Of a stretch of 33,403 bases of DNA, positions 8,293 through 16,666 are shown piece after piece. Both the position numbers and the translations under genes were made by a program. The notes under the pieces are model-generated. The model was not told the DNA's origin. It worked only from the letters and a program-made list of their open reading frames with translations, and ran no database searches. The DNA is taken from the NCBI GenBank assembly GCA_900316805.1, contig ONEJ01000028.1, positions 1-33,403 on the forward strand. Reading direction: 5' to 3'. Origin of the DNA: an uncultured Lachnospiraceae bacterium (GTDB lineage: Bacteria; Bacillota; Clostridia; Lachnospirales; Lachnospiraceae). Each line of letters starts with the position of its first letter. Position 1 is the first letter of the stretch.

Positions 8293-9577
8293 AATAGAAG
8301 AACAATACGAAAAGCTTGGGATTTCAAAGCCTGTATACGAATTTGGAGAAAAAATCCTTGCCAATCTGAAGGAGCGCTTTGAAAAAATCGATGAGACCGC
8401 AGAATTTAACCAGATGAAGGTCATTTCTGCCATGCAGAAAAATCGTGTCTGCGCAGAATGCTTCAATATGTCCAGCGGATATGGGTATAATGATCTTGGA
8501 AGAGATACTCTGGAAAAGGTGTACGCAGACTGCTTCGGCGGCGAGGATGCGCTGGTGCGTCCCCAGATTACCTGTGGAACCCATGCGCTGGCACTGGCTC
8601 TCATGTCCAATCTTCGACCCGGTGATGAACTATTGTCCCCGGTAGGAAAGCCCTATGATACTTTAGAGGAAGTAATCGGTATCCGTCCCTCCAAGGGTTC
8701 TCTGGCAGAGTACGGCGTGACCTACCGTCAGGTGGATCTGCTGCCGGATGGCTCCTTTGACTATGAGGGAATCAAAAATGCCCTAAACGACCGCACAAAG
8801 CTGGTAACCATCCAGCGGTCCAAAGGGTATCTCATGCGGCCAACCCTTTCCGTTGCCCGGATTGGGGAACTGATCGCCTTTATCAAGAAGATCAAGCCGG
8901 ATGTGATCTGCATGGTGGACAACTGCTATGGTGAATTTGTGGAGGAGGAAGAGCCTCTGTCTGTGGGGGCGGACATGATGGTTGGCTCCCTCATCAAGAA
9001 TCCTGGCGGCGGTCTGGCCCCCATCGGCGGTTACATTGTGGGTAAGAAGGAGTGCGTGGAAAATGCGGCTTACCGTCTGACTTCCCCGGGGCTTGGCAAG
9101 GAGGTAGGTGCTTCCCTTGGGGTGATCCAGTCCTTCTATCAGGGCTTGTTCCTGGCACCGAATGTGGTAAGCGCCGCGGTGAAGGGGGCGATTTTTGCCG
9201 CAAATATCTATGAGAAGCTGGGCTTTAAGGTAATTCCTAACGGTACAGAGAGCCGCCACGATATCATTCAGGCGGTAGAATTTGGCAATAAAGATGCCAT
9301 GGTTGCCTTCTGTGAGGGCATTCAGGCGGCTGCGCCGGTGGACAGCTATGTGACACCGGAGCCATGGGCAATGCCGGGCTACGACTGCGATGTGATCATG
9401 GCTGCCGGAGCTTTTGTGCAGGGATCCTCCATTGAGCTTTCTGCCGATGGACCGGTGAAACCGCCGTATTCCGTTTATTTCCAGGGGGGGCTCACCTGGC
9501 ATCACGCAAAGCTTGGCATTCTCATGTCTTTGCAAAAACTTTACGAAGGAAATCTTGTTAAGCTGGAGGATGTGTGA
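8285..9577 (+). CDS. PLP-dependent methionine gamma-lyase family protein (YnbB-like)
   Basis: A 430-residue fold-type I PLP enzyme of the family annotated as methionine gamma-lyase family or aluminium resistance protein (B. subtilis YnbB). The likely PLP-binding lysine is K238 in GSLIKNPGGG. Other family blocks are GYGYNDLGRDTLEKVYADCF near residues 60-80, RPQITCGTHALALAL, and MVDNCYGEF, where the Asp probably contacts the pyridine nitrogen. The real substrate of this family is unclear, so the name should not be read as proof of methionine cleavage. The start codon lies inside the miaA end, with the ribosome binding site within miaA. It closes the mutL-miaA operon; 52 bases separate it from radC. 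Confidence 0.88.
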   Translation: MSKIEEQYEKLGISKPVYEFGEKILANLKERFEKIDETAEFNQMKVISAMQKNRVCAECFNMSSGYGYNDLGRDTLEKVYADCFGGEDALVRPQITCGTHALALALMSNLRPGDELLSPVGKPYDTLEEVIGIRPSKGSLAEYGVTYRQVDLLPDGSFDYEGIKNALNDRTKLVTIQRSKGYLMRPTLSVARIGELIAFIKKIKPDVICMVDNCYGEFVEEEEPLSVGADMMVGSLIKNPGGGLAPIGGYIVGKKECVENAAYRLTSPGLGKEVGASLGVIQSFYQGLFLAPNVVSAAVKGAIFAANIYEKLGFKVIPNGTESRHDIIQAVEFGNKDAMVAFCEGIQAAAPVDSYVTPEPWAMPGYDCDVIMAAGAFVQGSSIELSADGPVKPPYSVYFQGGLTWHHAKLGILMSLQKLYEGNLVKLEDV

Positions 9578-9629
9578 TACAATTAAATGAATTTTCTTTG
9601 TGCCTATGGGAAAGTAGAAAGGAATTCTA

Positions 9630-10319
9630 TTGAGTCACACAGCCATCAAAAATCTTCCGGAGTCGGAGCGGCCCTATGAGCGTTTCCGGGCTCTCGGAGC
9701 GGAGGCTCTGTCAGATGCAGAGCTTCTTGCAATTATTTTGAAGACGGGAACCAAAGACATGACGGCTTTGGAGCTTTCCAGGGATCTTCTGTCCCAGTGT
9801 CAGGGGAATCTGTTAAATTTGTATGAGTTGTCCTATGAGCAGCTGCAGAAGCAGAAGGGAATCGGACCGGTAAAGGCAGTGCAGCTGAAGGCAGTGGCAG
9901 AGCTGTCCAGACGTATAGCAAGGACCGGCCGCGGATACCGGCTTTCTCTGAGTAATCCCGCCTCCATTGCAGAGTATTACATGGAGGATATGAGACACCG
10001 GAGCAGGGAGGTATTTCTGGGCGCATTTTTCGATGCGAAATGCCGCTTCCTGGGTGACAGTCAGATCACAACGGGAAGTCTCTGTTTTGCCTATGTTTCC
10101 CCTATGGAGCTGTTTCGGGCCGCTTTGCTTAAGAACGCCCTGATGATCGTGGCGCTGCACAATCATCCCAGCGGAGATCCCACTCCCAGTAAGGAGGATG
10201 TGAAGCTGACGGAAACCCTTAAGGACGGGGCACATCTTCTGGGACTGACGCTGGCAGACCACATCATTATTGGTGACAGGCGCTATTTCAGCTTTAAAGA
10301 AAATCATTTATTAGAATAA
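9630..10319 (+). CDS. radC: RadC / JAB-domain protein
   Basis: RadC-family (MPN/JAB) protein of 229 residues. An N-terminal helix-hairpin-helix part (residues about 15-95, with KGIGPVKAVQLKA) is followed by the JAMM-like domain. The JAMM metal ligands H-N-H begin at about residue 177 in HNHPSGDPTPSKED, so the metalloprotease-like site is intact. Its biological role is unresolved; the old link to radiation repair is not supported. The start is TTG at 9630, with AGAAAGGA seven bases upstream. It sits directly ahead of mreB (27 bases), the radC-mreBCD arrangement common in Firmicutes. Confidence 0.95.
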   Translation: MSHTAIKNLPESERPYERFRALGAEALSDAELLAIILKTGTKDMTALELSRDLLSQCQGNLLNLYELSYEQLQKQKGIGPVKAVQLKAVAELSRRIARTGRGYRLSLSNPASIAEYYMEDMRHRSREVFLGAFFDAKCRFLGDSQITTGSLCFAYVSPMELFRAALLKNALMIVALHNHPSGDPTPSKEDVKLTETLKDGAHLLGLTLADHIIIGDRRYFSFKENHLLE

Positions 10320-10346
10320 CGGTATTAAACACAAAGGGAGAGGTCA

Positions 10347-11366
10347 ATGAACAACAATATTTTTGGTATCGATTTCGGTACATGTAATTTCAAGGTATTC
10401 TGTAAGGCGGCAGGAGGGAAAATCCTGACGGAGAAGAATACCATTGCCATTATCAACAAGAACCAGATCTACGCATACGGAGATGCTGCCTATGCCATGT
10501 ACGAGAAGGCTCCGGAGACCATCAATGTCACATTTCCGGTTTCCTCCGGTGTGATTGCGGATTACAATTTTCTTCAGATGATGATCTTCGATTATCTGGA
10601 GTCCAAGATGAAAGGCAGAGTGAAAAATGCAGAATTTCTGGTTTCTGTCCCGACGGATATCACAGATGTTGAGAAGAGGGCCTTTTTCGAATTATTTTAC
10701 AAGAGCAAATACCGTCCGAAAAATGTCATGCTCTGTGAGAAGCCTATTGCAGATGCCGTAGGTCTTGGCATTGATGTCAACGAGCCCACCGGCGTGATGG
10801 TAGTGGATATGGGGGCTGATACCATTGAAATCTCTGTAATTTCCCTGGGAGGACTTGTGTTAAGTGACCTGATGCACTTTGGCTCAAACCGTCTGGATGA
10901 GTCTATTATCAGCTACATCCGAAGGGAATTTAATCTGGTGATCGGCAAGAAGACAGCCATGGCTTTGAAAGAAGAATTAGGAAGCGGCCTGCCGGGGCGC
11001 ACAGAGACCATGGTGGTTGTTGGTCTTGATGTGGTCAGCGGACTTCCGGTAGAGCGTGAGATTGGTGCAGGGGTCATTTATGAAGCCATCAAGGGAAATT
11101 TAGAGTCTATCTGTGCTTCCGTGAAGCTGATTCTGGAGAAGACCCCGCCGGAACTGGCTAAAGATGTCATCCATTCCGGTATCTATATCACAGGCGGCGG
11201 TTCCAGGATTAAGGACTTAGACCAGCTCTTTACCCAGATCACCAACATTAAGGTGAATACCTGCGAGGATCCGGAGGAGAGTGCAGTTCGCGGTCTCGCC
11301 AAGATTGCAACGGATTCCAAGTACAAGAGAATTCCGTTTTCCATGAAAAATAATATGCTCAAATAA
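10347..11366 (+). CDS. mreB: MreB-like rod-shape actin homologue (divergent)
   Basis: An actin-family protein of 339 residues heading mreBCD, expected to polymerise on the inner membrane face and guide lateral wall synthesis. The N-terminal phosphate-1 motif reads DFGTCNFKVF where classical MreB has DLGTANT. The phosphate-2 motif is VVDMGADTIEISVISLGG (residues about 152-169), with GADT instead of the usual GGGT. The adenosine motif GIYITGGGSRIKDLD is conserved. VPTDITDVEKRAF and the CEKPIADAVGLG block match MreB closely. GGGAGAGG precedes the ATG. The divergent motifs suggest altered nucleotide handling or an Mbl/MreBH-like paralogue. A classical mreB could exist elsewhere in the genome. Confidence 0.88.
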   Translation: MNNNIFGIDFGTCNFKVFCKAAGGKILTEKNTIAIINKNQIYAYGDAAYAMYEKAPETINVTFPVSSGVIADYNFLQMMIFDYLESKMKGRVKNAEFLVSVPTDITDVEKRAFFELFYKSKYRPKNVMLCEKPIADAVGLGIDVNEPTGVMVVDMGADTIEISVISLGGLVLSDLMHFGSNRLDESIISYIRREFNLVIGKKTAMALKEELGSGLPGRTETMVVVGLDVVSGLPVEREIGAGVIYEAIKGNLESICASVKLILEKTPPELAKDVIHSGIYITGGGSRIKDLDQLFTQITNIKVNTCEDPEESAVRGLAKIATDSKYKRIPFSMKNNMLK

Positions 11367-11387
11367 TCATCGTTAATAGAGGATTTT

Positions 11388-12287
11388 ATGAAAACTTTTC
11401 GTAAATTTCGAAACCAAAAAAAGCGCTTGTCAAGTAAATATGTTCTGATGATCCTGACAGGAATTTGTGTGGTATCCATATTCACAAGTCTGGTCTTCAA
11501 TATTTCCGGCGGCCCCCTCAATGCGGTAGCAGGTTATGTCTTTGTCCCAATGCAGAAGGGCATTAACGAGGCCGGAAGCTGGATTTCTGACAAGGCTCAT
11601 GATTTTAAGACTCTCGGAGAGGTCTTAAAGGAAAATAAAGAACTGAAACAACAGGTAGATGACCTTACGGTCAAGTTAAATACCACCAAACTGGAACAGT
11701 ATGAGCTTGAGAATTACCGTAAGCTTCTGGAACTGGATAATCAATATAAGGAATATCATAAGGTTGCAGCTAATGTGATTGCCATGGACGGAACCAACTG
11801 GTTCTCCCTGTTTACCATTGATAAGGGAAGCAAACAGGGTATCACGAAGGGCATGAATGTGATTGCCGGAAGCGGCCTTGTGGGTATTGTCACGGATGTA
11901 GGCCCCAATTATGCCAAGGTCCGCAGTATTATCGATGATTCCAGCAATGTCAGTTCCATGGTGCTGTCCACCAAGGACAACTTCAATATCAGCGGCAGCC
12001 TCATGTCCATGAATAAGGATAAGATGCTTCCGTTTTCCGAGCTTCGCGATGAGGATGACAAGGTAAAAATCGGGGATCCGGTAGTGACTTCCAGGGTTTC
12101 TGACCAGTACCAGCCCGGCATTCTCATCGGCTATGTATCCAGCGTGGAGAAAAATGCCAACAACCTGACGAAATCCGGCACCATTACGCCGGTGGTTGAT
12201 TTTCAGCATCTGGAGGAGGTTCTTGTCATTACAGATCTGAAGGATACCGGCAAGGAGCTTTCCCAGGAAGAGGACACACAGGAGTAA
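11388..12287 (+). CDS. mreC: Cell-shape protein MreC
   Basis: MreC is a bitopic protein linking MreB/MreD to periplasmic penicillin-binding proteins. This 299-residue copy has a basic N-terminus, one membrane segment at about residues 18-40, a coiled coil at about 60-105 (LKENKELKQQVDDLTVKL), and then the two beta-barrel domains. The second contains VIAGSGLVGIVTDVGPNYAKV and VTSRVSDQYQPGILIGYV, typical of the family. The C-terminus is acidic. It begins 21 bases after mreB and its last codons supply the ribosome binding site of mreD. Confidence 0.95.
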   Translation: MKTFRKFRNQKKRLSSKYVLMILTGICVVSIFTSLVFNISGGPLNAVAGYVFVPMQKGINEAGSWISDKAHDFKTLGEVLKENKELKQQVDDLTVKLNTTKLEQYELENYRKLLELDNQYKEYHKVAANVIAMDGTNWFSLFTIDKGSKQGITKGMNVIAGSGLVGIVTDVGPNYAKVRSIIDDSSNVSSMVLSTKDNFNISGSLMSMNKDKMLPFSELRDEDDKVKIGDPVVTSRVSDQYQPGILIGYVSSVEKNANNLTKSGTITPVVDFQHLEEVLVITDLKDTGKELSQEEDTQE

Positions 12288-12292
12288 CGGAT

Positions 12293-12814
12293 ATGCGTAG
12301 AAAAATTGTACTTTTTATCATTATCACTCTTTGTTTTATTCTTCAGTCCACGGTGTTCCAGTCCCTTGCACTGGCAAATATCGCACCGAATCTTTTGATT
12401 ATCGTGGTTTCCTCCTTTGGATTTATGAGGGGCAGGAAGGAAGGGCTGTGGATCGGTTTCTTTTGCGGACTGCTTGTCGACATCTTTTTTGGTTTTTATC
12501 TTGGCGGTTATGCTTTACTCTATATGTATATCGGATATCTCAATGGATTTTTCCAGAAGAGATTTTATCCGGACGATATCAAGCTTCCGATGATTCTCAT
12601 CGGATCCAGTGATATCTTATGTAATCTGGTTACCTATATCATGATGTTTCTGCTTCGGAGCAGGTTTCATTTCTGGTATTACCTGACCTCTGTGATCATT
12701 CCGGAGTTTGTCTACACCATGGTGATTACGATCTTTTTATACTTTATCCTTCTTAAAATCAACCAGAGTCTGGAGGAGAATGAGAAAAGGAGAGCAATAA
12801 AATTTGAGTTATGA
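12293..12814 (+). CDS. mreD: Rod-shape membrane protein MreD
   Basis: A 173-residue hydrophobic protein with about five membrane segments, in the mreD position after mreC. It starts at ATG 12293, with AGGAG in the end of mreC just upstream. Conserved features are the short cytosolic loop FMRGRKEGLWIGFFCGLLVD and the following DIFFGFYLGGYAL, as in Firmicute MreD. MreD works with MreC and the RodA/PBP2 pair. It overlaps the downstream PBP gene by 11 bases, so translation of the two is probably coupled. Confidence 0.92.
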   Translation: MRRKIVLFIIITLCFILQSTVFQSLALANIAPNLLIIVVSSFGFMRGRKEGLWIGFFCGLLVDIFFGFYLGGYALLYMYIGYLNGFFQKRFYPDDIKLPMILIGSSDILCNLVTYIMMFLLRSRFHFWYYLTSVIIPEFVYTMVITIFLYFILLKINQSLEENEKRRAIKFEL

Positions 12815-15611
12815 TATTAAGGAGTTTCTGAAAAATTTTTTCAGCTCCAGGTTATTTGTACTGGCTGCGGTATTCGTCCTGTTATTTGCAACGATTCTGG
12901 TGCGGATCTTTTCCCTTCAGATTGTGAACGGAAAGAGCTATCAGGAAAATTTTTCCCTGAAGATTCAGAGATCCCAGCCCATAGATGCCGCCCGCGGCAA
13001 CATCTACGATGTGAATGGAAAGCTGCTTGCTTACAATAAGCTGGCCTATTCCGTCTCCATTATGGACAGTGCCACCTATTCGGATACCCAGACCAAAAAT
13101 AAAGAAATGAACGCAGAACTGGCAGAGCTCTTTGACGTTTTTGAGCGCAACGGAGACACCTTTGTCAATGACTTTAAGATCGATCAAAATGAGGACGGTA
13201 CATACAGCTTTAATGTGTCAGGTACTGCACTGGATCGTTTCCGCGCGGATGTCTTTGGCGCAGTCTCTGTGGACACGCTGGAGTACAATGAGGATTACGG
13301 CTTTGATGAGGCCAATGCCACTGCAGATCAGATTATGAACTATCTGATGGACAAGAAGCAGTTTGGCATCAGCGATGAGTATTCCGCTAAAACAGCTTAC
13401 AAAATTGTTGTGGTGCGCTACGCGCTGCGTGCGAACCGTTATGCCCAGTACCGTTCTGTGAAAATGGCGCGGGATGTATCCGATGAGACGGTTGCCTATG
13501 TGAATGAGCATATGGATACCTTAAACGGCGTGTCCATCAACGAAGACATGATCCGCAAGTATAATTACAGCGAATATTTTTCTTCCATCATCGGCTATAC
13601 AGGCCGGATTTCCGATGAAGAATATAAGGAACTCAGTGAAAAGGATGAATCCTACTCCCTCAATGACACTGTGGGAAAGGCAGGATTAGAGCAGTACTAC
13701 GAATCCTATCTCCGCGGCAAAAACGGAGAGGATACTTTCTATGTCAACAATGTAGGACGGATCTCGGAGGTGATCAGCCATGAGGATTCCGTGGCAGGCG
13801 ATGATCTGTATCTGAGCATCGATGCGGATCTGCAGAAGGCTGCCTACCTTTGCCTTCAGCAGGAAATTGCAGGAATTGTTTACTCCAACATCAAAGCGGG
13901 TAACATTCCCATCAATGACGTCTATAAGGCCTTGATTGGAAACAGCGTCATAGATATTGACCATTTCAAAAAGAAACGGGCATCCGACACGGAGAAGACG
14001 ATATACAGTAAGTTCCTTTCCCGTCAGGAAACCGTATTAGCTGCCTCAAAGCGGGAGCTGGTATCTAATCCTACGGCACTTAAGGATATGTCGGAGGAGA
14101 CGCTGGATGAGTTTACTTACATTATTTCCCATCTGAAGGATGAAGGGATTCTCCAGAGCAAACTCATCGATGAGAGTGATGCTACCTACCAGAAATGGAA
14201 GAATCAGAAGCTCAGTCCCAAGGAGTATCTGAAATATGCCATCACCCAGCACTGGATCGATATCAGTAAGCTGACTGTGGATGAAAAATATGCGGATTCT
14301 TCCGAAGTATATGATGCGCTTTGTTCCTATATTCTGGAACAGATTGAAAACGACAGTGAATTTTCCAGGATCATATATGAGTATATGATCGGCCGCGGAG
14401 AAATATCACCGAGAGAACTCTGTATCGTTCTGTTTGAGCAGGGTGTCCTTGATTATGATGATACTGCAGTGGAGAATTTGAAAAACGGTACTGTTTCTCC
14501 CTATGATTTCATCATGGACAGGATCAACAACATAGAGATTACACCGGCACAGCTGGCTTTGGAGCCCTGTACCGGATCCACGGTAATCACGGATGTAAAG
14601 ACCGGCGAAATCCGCGCATTGGTCAGCTATCCGGGCTATGACAACAACAAACTTGCCAACGGAGTAGATGCCGCATATTATGAATCTCTCCAGAAAGACA
14701 AGTCCAAGCCTCTTTGGAATTATGCAACCCAGGAGCGCACAGCGCCGGGTTCCACCTTTAAGATGGTTACCTCTACGGCAGGACTGGCAGAGAACATTAT
14801 CACCACGTCCACTACCATTGACTGTACCGGAAAATTTACCGAGGTCAGTAATGAACCAAAATGCTGGAAATATCCTGGAAATCACGGAATGGTTAATGTT
14901 TCCGAGGCCATCCGTGATTCCTGTAATGTTTTCTTCTATACCGTCGGCTACCGGATGGCACAGCGGGGCACCGGTGTTTACAATGACAAACGAGGTATTG
15001 ATACCATTCAAAAATATGCTAAGATCTATGGACTGGATAAAAAAACCGGTCTTGAGATTGAGGAAAATACCTCGGATCTCGCCACGGAATACCCGGTTAT
15101 GGCAGCAATCGGTCAGAGTAACAACAATATTACCACGGCGGCACTTTCCCGCTATGTGACTGCGGTTACCTCCGGCAAGCTGTACAATTACCAGCTGATG
15201 AACCGGATCGTGGATGCGGATGGCAGTACGGTAAAGGAATACAAGTCCGATTATGAGGATATTTCAGGGACTCTTACTACAGCCCAGTGGGATGCCATTC
15301 ATTCCGGAATGCGCATGGTAGGAGAGAACTTAGACAGCTTCGAGGGCTTTGATATCGAGGTTGCCGGTAAAACCGGTACCGCACAGCAGGCAGACCATGC
15401 CAACCATGCTCTGTTTGTGGGCTATGCACCTTACAAGAATCCCGAGATTACCATTGCCACCCGTATTGCCAACGGCTATAGTTCCCACAATGCGGCTGCG
15501 GCAGCCCGCAATATGATAGCTTACTACTATGATGAGATAACTCTGGATGAGATCCAGAAAATGAAAGCATCCGGTATTAACGGCAGCTCCAACAACAGAG
15601 TGACCGATTAA
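12804..15611 (+). CDS. mrdA: Class B penicillin-binding protein 2 (elongasome transpeptidase), long form
   Basis: Cross-links peptidoglycan during lateral growth, partner of RodA. At 935 residues it is much longer than the 600-700 common for PBP2. It has a short cytosolic N-terminus, one membrane anchor at about residues 16-38, and a dimerisation region with RGNIYDVNGKLLAYN. The transpeptidase has SxxK at S650-K653 (STFK), SCN at 706-708 and KTG at 856-858, all intact. Between the SIDADLQKAAYLCLQ helix (338 onward) and STVITDVKTGEIRALVSYP (592 onward) lie about 230 residues of charged helical sequence, where most family members have about 20. The start is TTG 12804 with AAAGGAGA upstream, overlapping mreD. 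The symbol follows the operon position; pbpA-type names would fit as well. Confidence 0.92.
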   Translation: MSYDIKEFLKNFFSSRLFVLAAVFVLLFATILVRIFSLQIVNGKSYQENFSLKIQRSQPIDAARGNIYDVNGKLLAYNKLAYSVSIMDSATYSDTQTKNKEMNAELAELFDVFERNGDTFVNDFKIDQNEDGTYSFNVSGTALDRFRADVFGAVSVDTLEYNEDYGFDEANATADQIMNYLMDKKQFGISDEYSAKTAYKIVVVRYALRANRYAQYRSVKMARDVSDETVAYVNEHMDTLNGVSINEDMIRKYNYSEYFSSIIGYTGRISDEEYKELSEKDESYSLNDTVGKAGLEQYYESYLRGKNGEDTFYVNNVGRISEVISHEDSVAGDDLYLSIDADLQKAAYLCLQQEIAGIVYSNIKAGNIPINDVYKALIGNSVIDIDHFKKKRASDTEKTIYSKFLSRQETVLAASKRELVSNPTALKDMSEETLDEFTYIISHLKDEGILQSKLIDESDATYQKWKNQKLSPKEYLKYAITQHWIDISKLTVDEKYADSSEVYDALCSYILEQIENDSEFSRIIYEYMIGRGEISPRELCIVLFEQGVLDYDDTAVENLKNGTVSPYDFIMDRINNIEITPAQLALEPCTGSTVITDVKTGEIRALVSYPGYDNNKLANGVDAAYYESLQKDKSKPLWNYATQERTAPGSTFKMVTSTAGLAENIITTSTTIDCTGKFTEVSNEPKCWKYPGNHGMVNVSEAIRDSCNVFFYTVGYRMAQRGTGVYNDKRGIDTIQKYAKIYGLDKKTGLEIEENTSDLATEYPVMAAIGQSNNNITTAALSRYVTAVTSGKLYNYQLMNRIVDADGSTVKEYKSDYEDISGTLTTAQWDAIHSGMRMVGENLDSFEGFDIEVAGKTGTAQQADHANHALFVGYAPYKNPEITIATRIANGYSSHNAAAAARNMIAYYYDEITLDEIQKMKASGINGSSNNRVTD

Positions 15612-15656
15612 TCACATATATTAACTAAATACATTTACTAACAGGAGGTTTGTTTC

Positions 15657-16466
15657 ATGGGTGAAGCGATTGTTTTCACTTCAGGAAAAGGCGGTGTAGG
15701 CAAGACAACAACTATTGCCAACATCGGTGCAGGACTTTCACGGTTAGATAAAAAAGTGATCATGCTGGACACAGACATGGGACTTCGAAATTTGGATGTT
15801 GTTATGGGAATGGAGGATCAGATCCGGTATCATCTTCTGGATCTACTGGAAAACCGGTGCAGACTGAAACAGGCTCTGATCCGGGACAAGCGTTTCCCGA
15901 ATCTCTATATGATTCCTGCGGCGCTGCGCTGTGAGAAGATCAGCGATTATGAGACGAAGCTGTATACGCTGGTCTCTGAATTGAAGCAGGAATTTGATTA
16001 CGTATTGATCGACTGCCCGGCGGGAATTGATGATGGTTTTCATTTCGCCGTCTCAGCAGCGGACCGGGCGGTAGTGGTTACCACACCCCATATCTCGGCG
16101 GTAAGGGATGCCGCCCGGGTGCTGTATCTTTTGGAGGGAATGAATCTTTCCCGGGTGGATCTTTTGATCAATTCCTATCATGCCCGCATGGTCAGAAAGC
16201 GCGATATGCTTTCCGACAGGGATGTAGAGGATATTCTGGGAATGAAAAGTGTTGGAGTCATCCCTCTGGACGACAAGGTAATTGTCAGCCAGAATCAGGG
16301 GGTTCCGGTAATTGCCTTCCGCTCGAAGGCTGCCAGAGCTTTTATGCAGGCGGCAGAAGCCATTGACCGCCCCTTTGTATTTCCGGTGGATTTGGATAAT
16401 GAAGAATCGTTCGATACAGACAATTCGATTTTACTGAAACGTGGAGGTTGTGGTTATGAGGCGTAA
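15657..16466 (+). CDS. minD: Septum-site ATPase MinD
   Basis: MinD is a ParA-type ATPase that binds membrane as a dimer and positions the division block. This 269-residue copy has the deviant Walker A SGKGGVGKTT (signature Lys11, catalytic Lys16), LDTDMGLRNLDVVMG, and the Walker B region LIDCPAGIDDGFHFAV followed by VVTTPHISAVRDAARV, all diagnostic for MinD. The C-terminus (ESFDTDNSILLKRGGCGYEA) does not show the obvious amphipathic membrane-targeting helix of E. coli or B. subtilis MinD. AGGAGGT precedes the ATG. The gene follows PBP2 by only 45 bases, and no minC lies in that gap or nearby, which is unusual for this locus. Confidence 0.95.
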   Translation: MGEAIVFTSGKGGVGKTTTIANIGAGLSRLDKKVIMLDTDMGLRNLDVVMGMEDQIRYHLLDLLENRCRLKQALIRDKRFPNLYMIPAALRCEKISDYETKLYTLVSELKQEFDYVLIDCPAGIDDGFHFAVSAADRAVVVTTPHISAVRDAARVLYLLEGMNLSRVDLLINSYHARMVRKRDMLSDRDVEDILGMKSVGVIPLDDKVIVSQNQGVPVIAFRSKAARAFMQAAEAIDRPFVFPVDLDNEESFDTDNSILLKRGGCGYEA

Positions 16467-16665
16467 GCATAGAATCGAAGGAACCGGACAGATTGCGAAG
16501 GAACGCCTGAAACTTATGGAGGAAACAGGCCCCTTTGAGCGGTCCCCGGCTCTCATGGAACGAATGAAAAGGGAAATCTCTGATATCGTATCAAGATATT
16601 GTGAGATTGAACCGGAAAACTATGAGATAAAAGTGATTTTGAAGCAAGACAGGAAAAGAGCATAG
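16456..16665 (+). CDS. minE: MinE, short form
   Basis: MinE stimulates the MinD ATPase and drives its release from membrane. I start it at ATG 16456 because GGAGG sits eight bases upstream; a GTG at 16441 would place that signal inside the gene. The product is 69 residues against about 85-95 in most species. IAKERLKLM matches the MinD-contacting helix (IAKERLQII in E. coli), and PALMERMKREISDIVSRYCE plus the following beta strand match the dimerisation domain. The usual last strand is missing. The N-terminus is MRRKHR rather than the hydrophobic membrane-targeting MALLDFF. It overlaps the end of minD by 11 bases and is followed directly by rodA. Confidence 0.85.
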   Translation: MRRKHRIEGTGQIAKERLKLMEETGPFERSPALMERMKREISDIVSRYCEIEPENYEIKVILKQDRKRA

Positions 16666-16666
16666 A

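Noticed and set aside
8783..9535. 250-codon minus-strand frame opposite the PLP lyase gene
   Set aside because: It is antisense to a clear gene, is rich in His/Arg/Cys as mirror frames often are, and has no recognisable motif.
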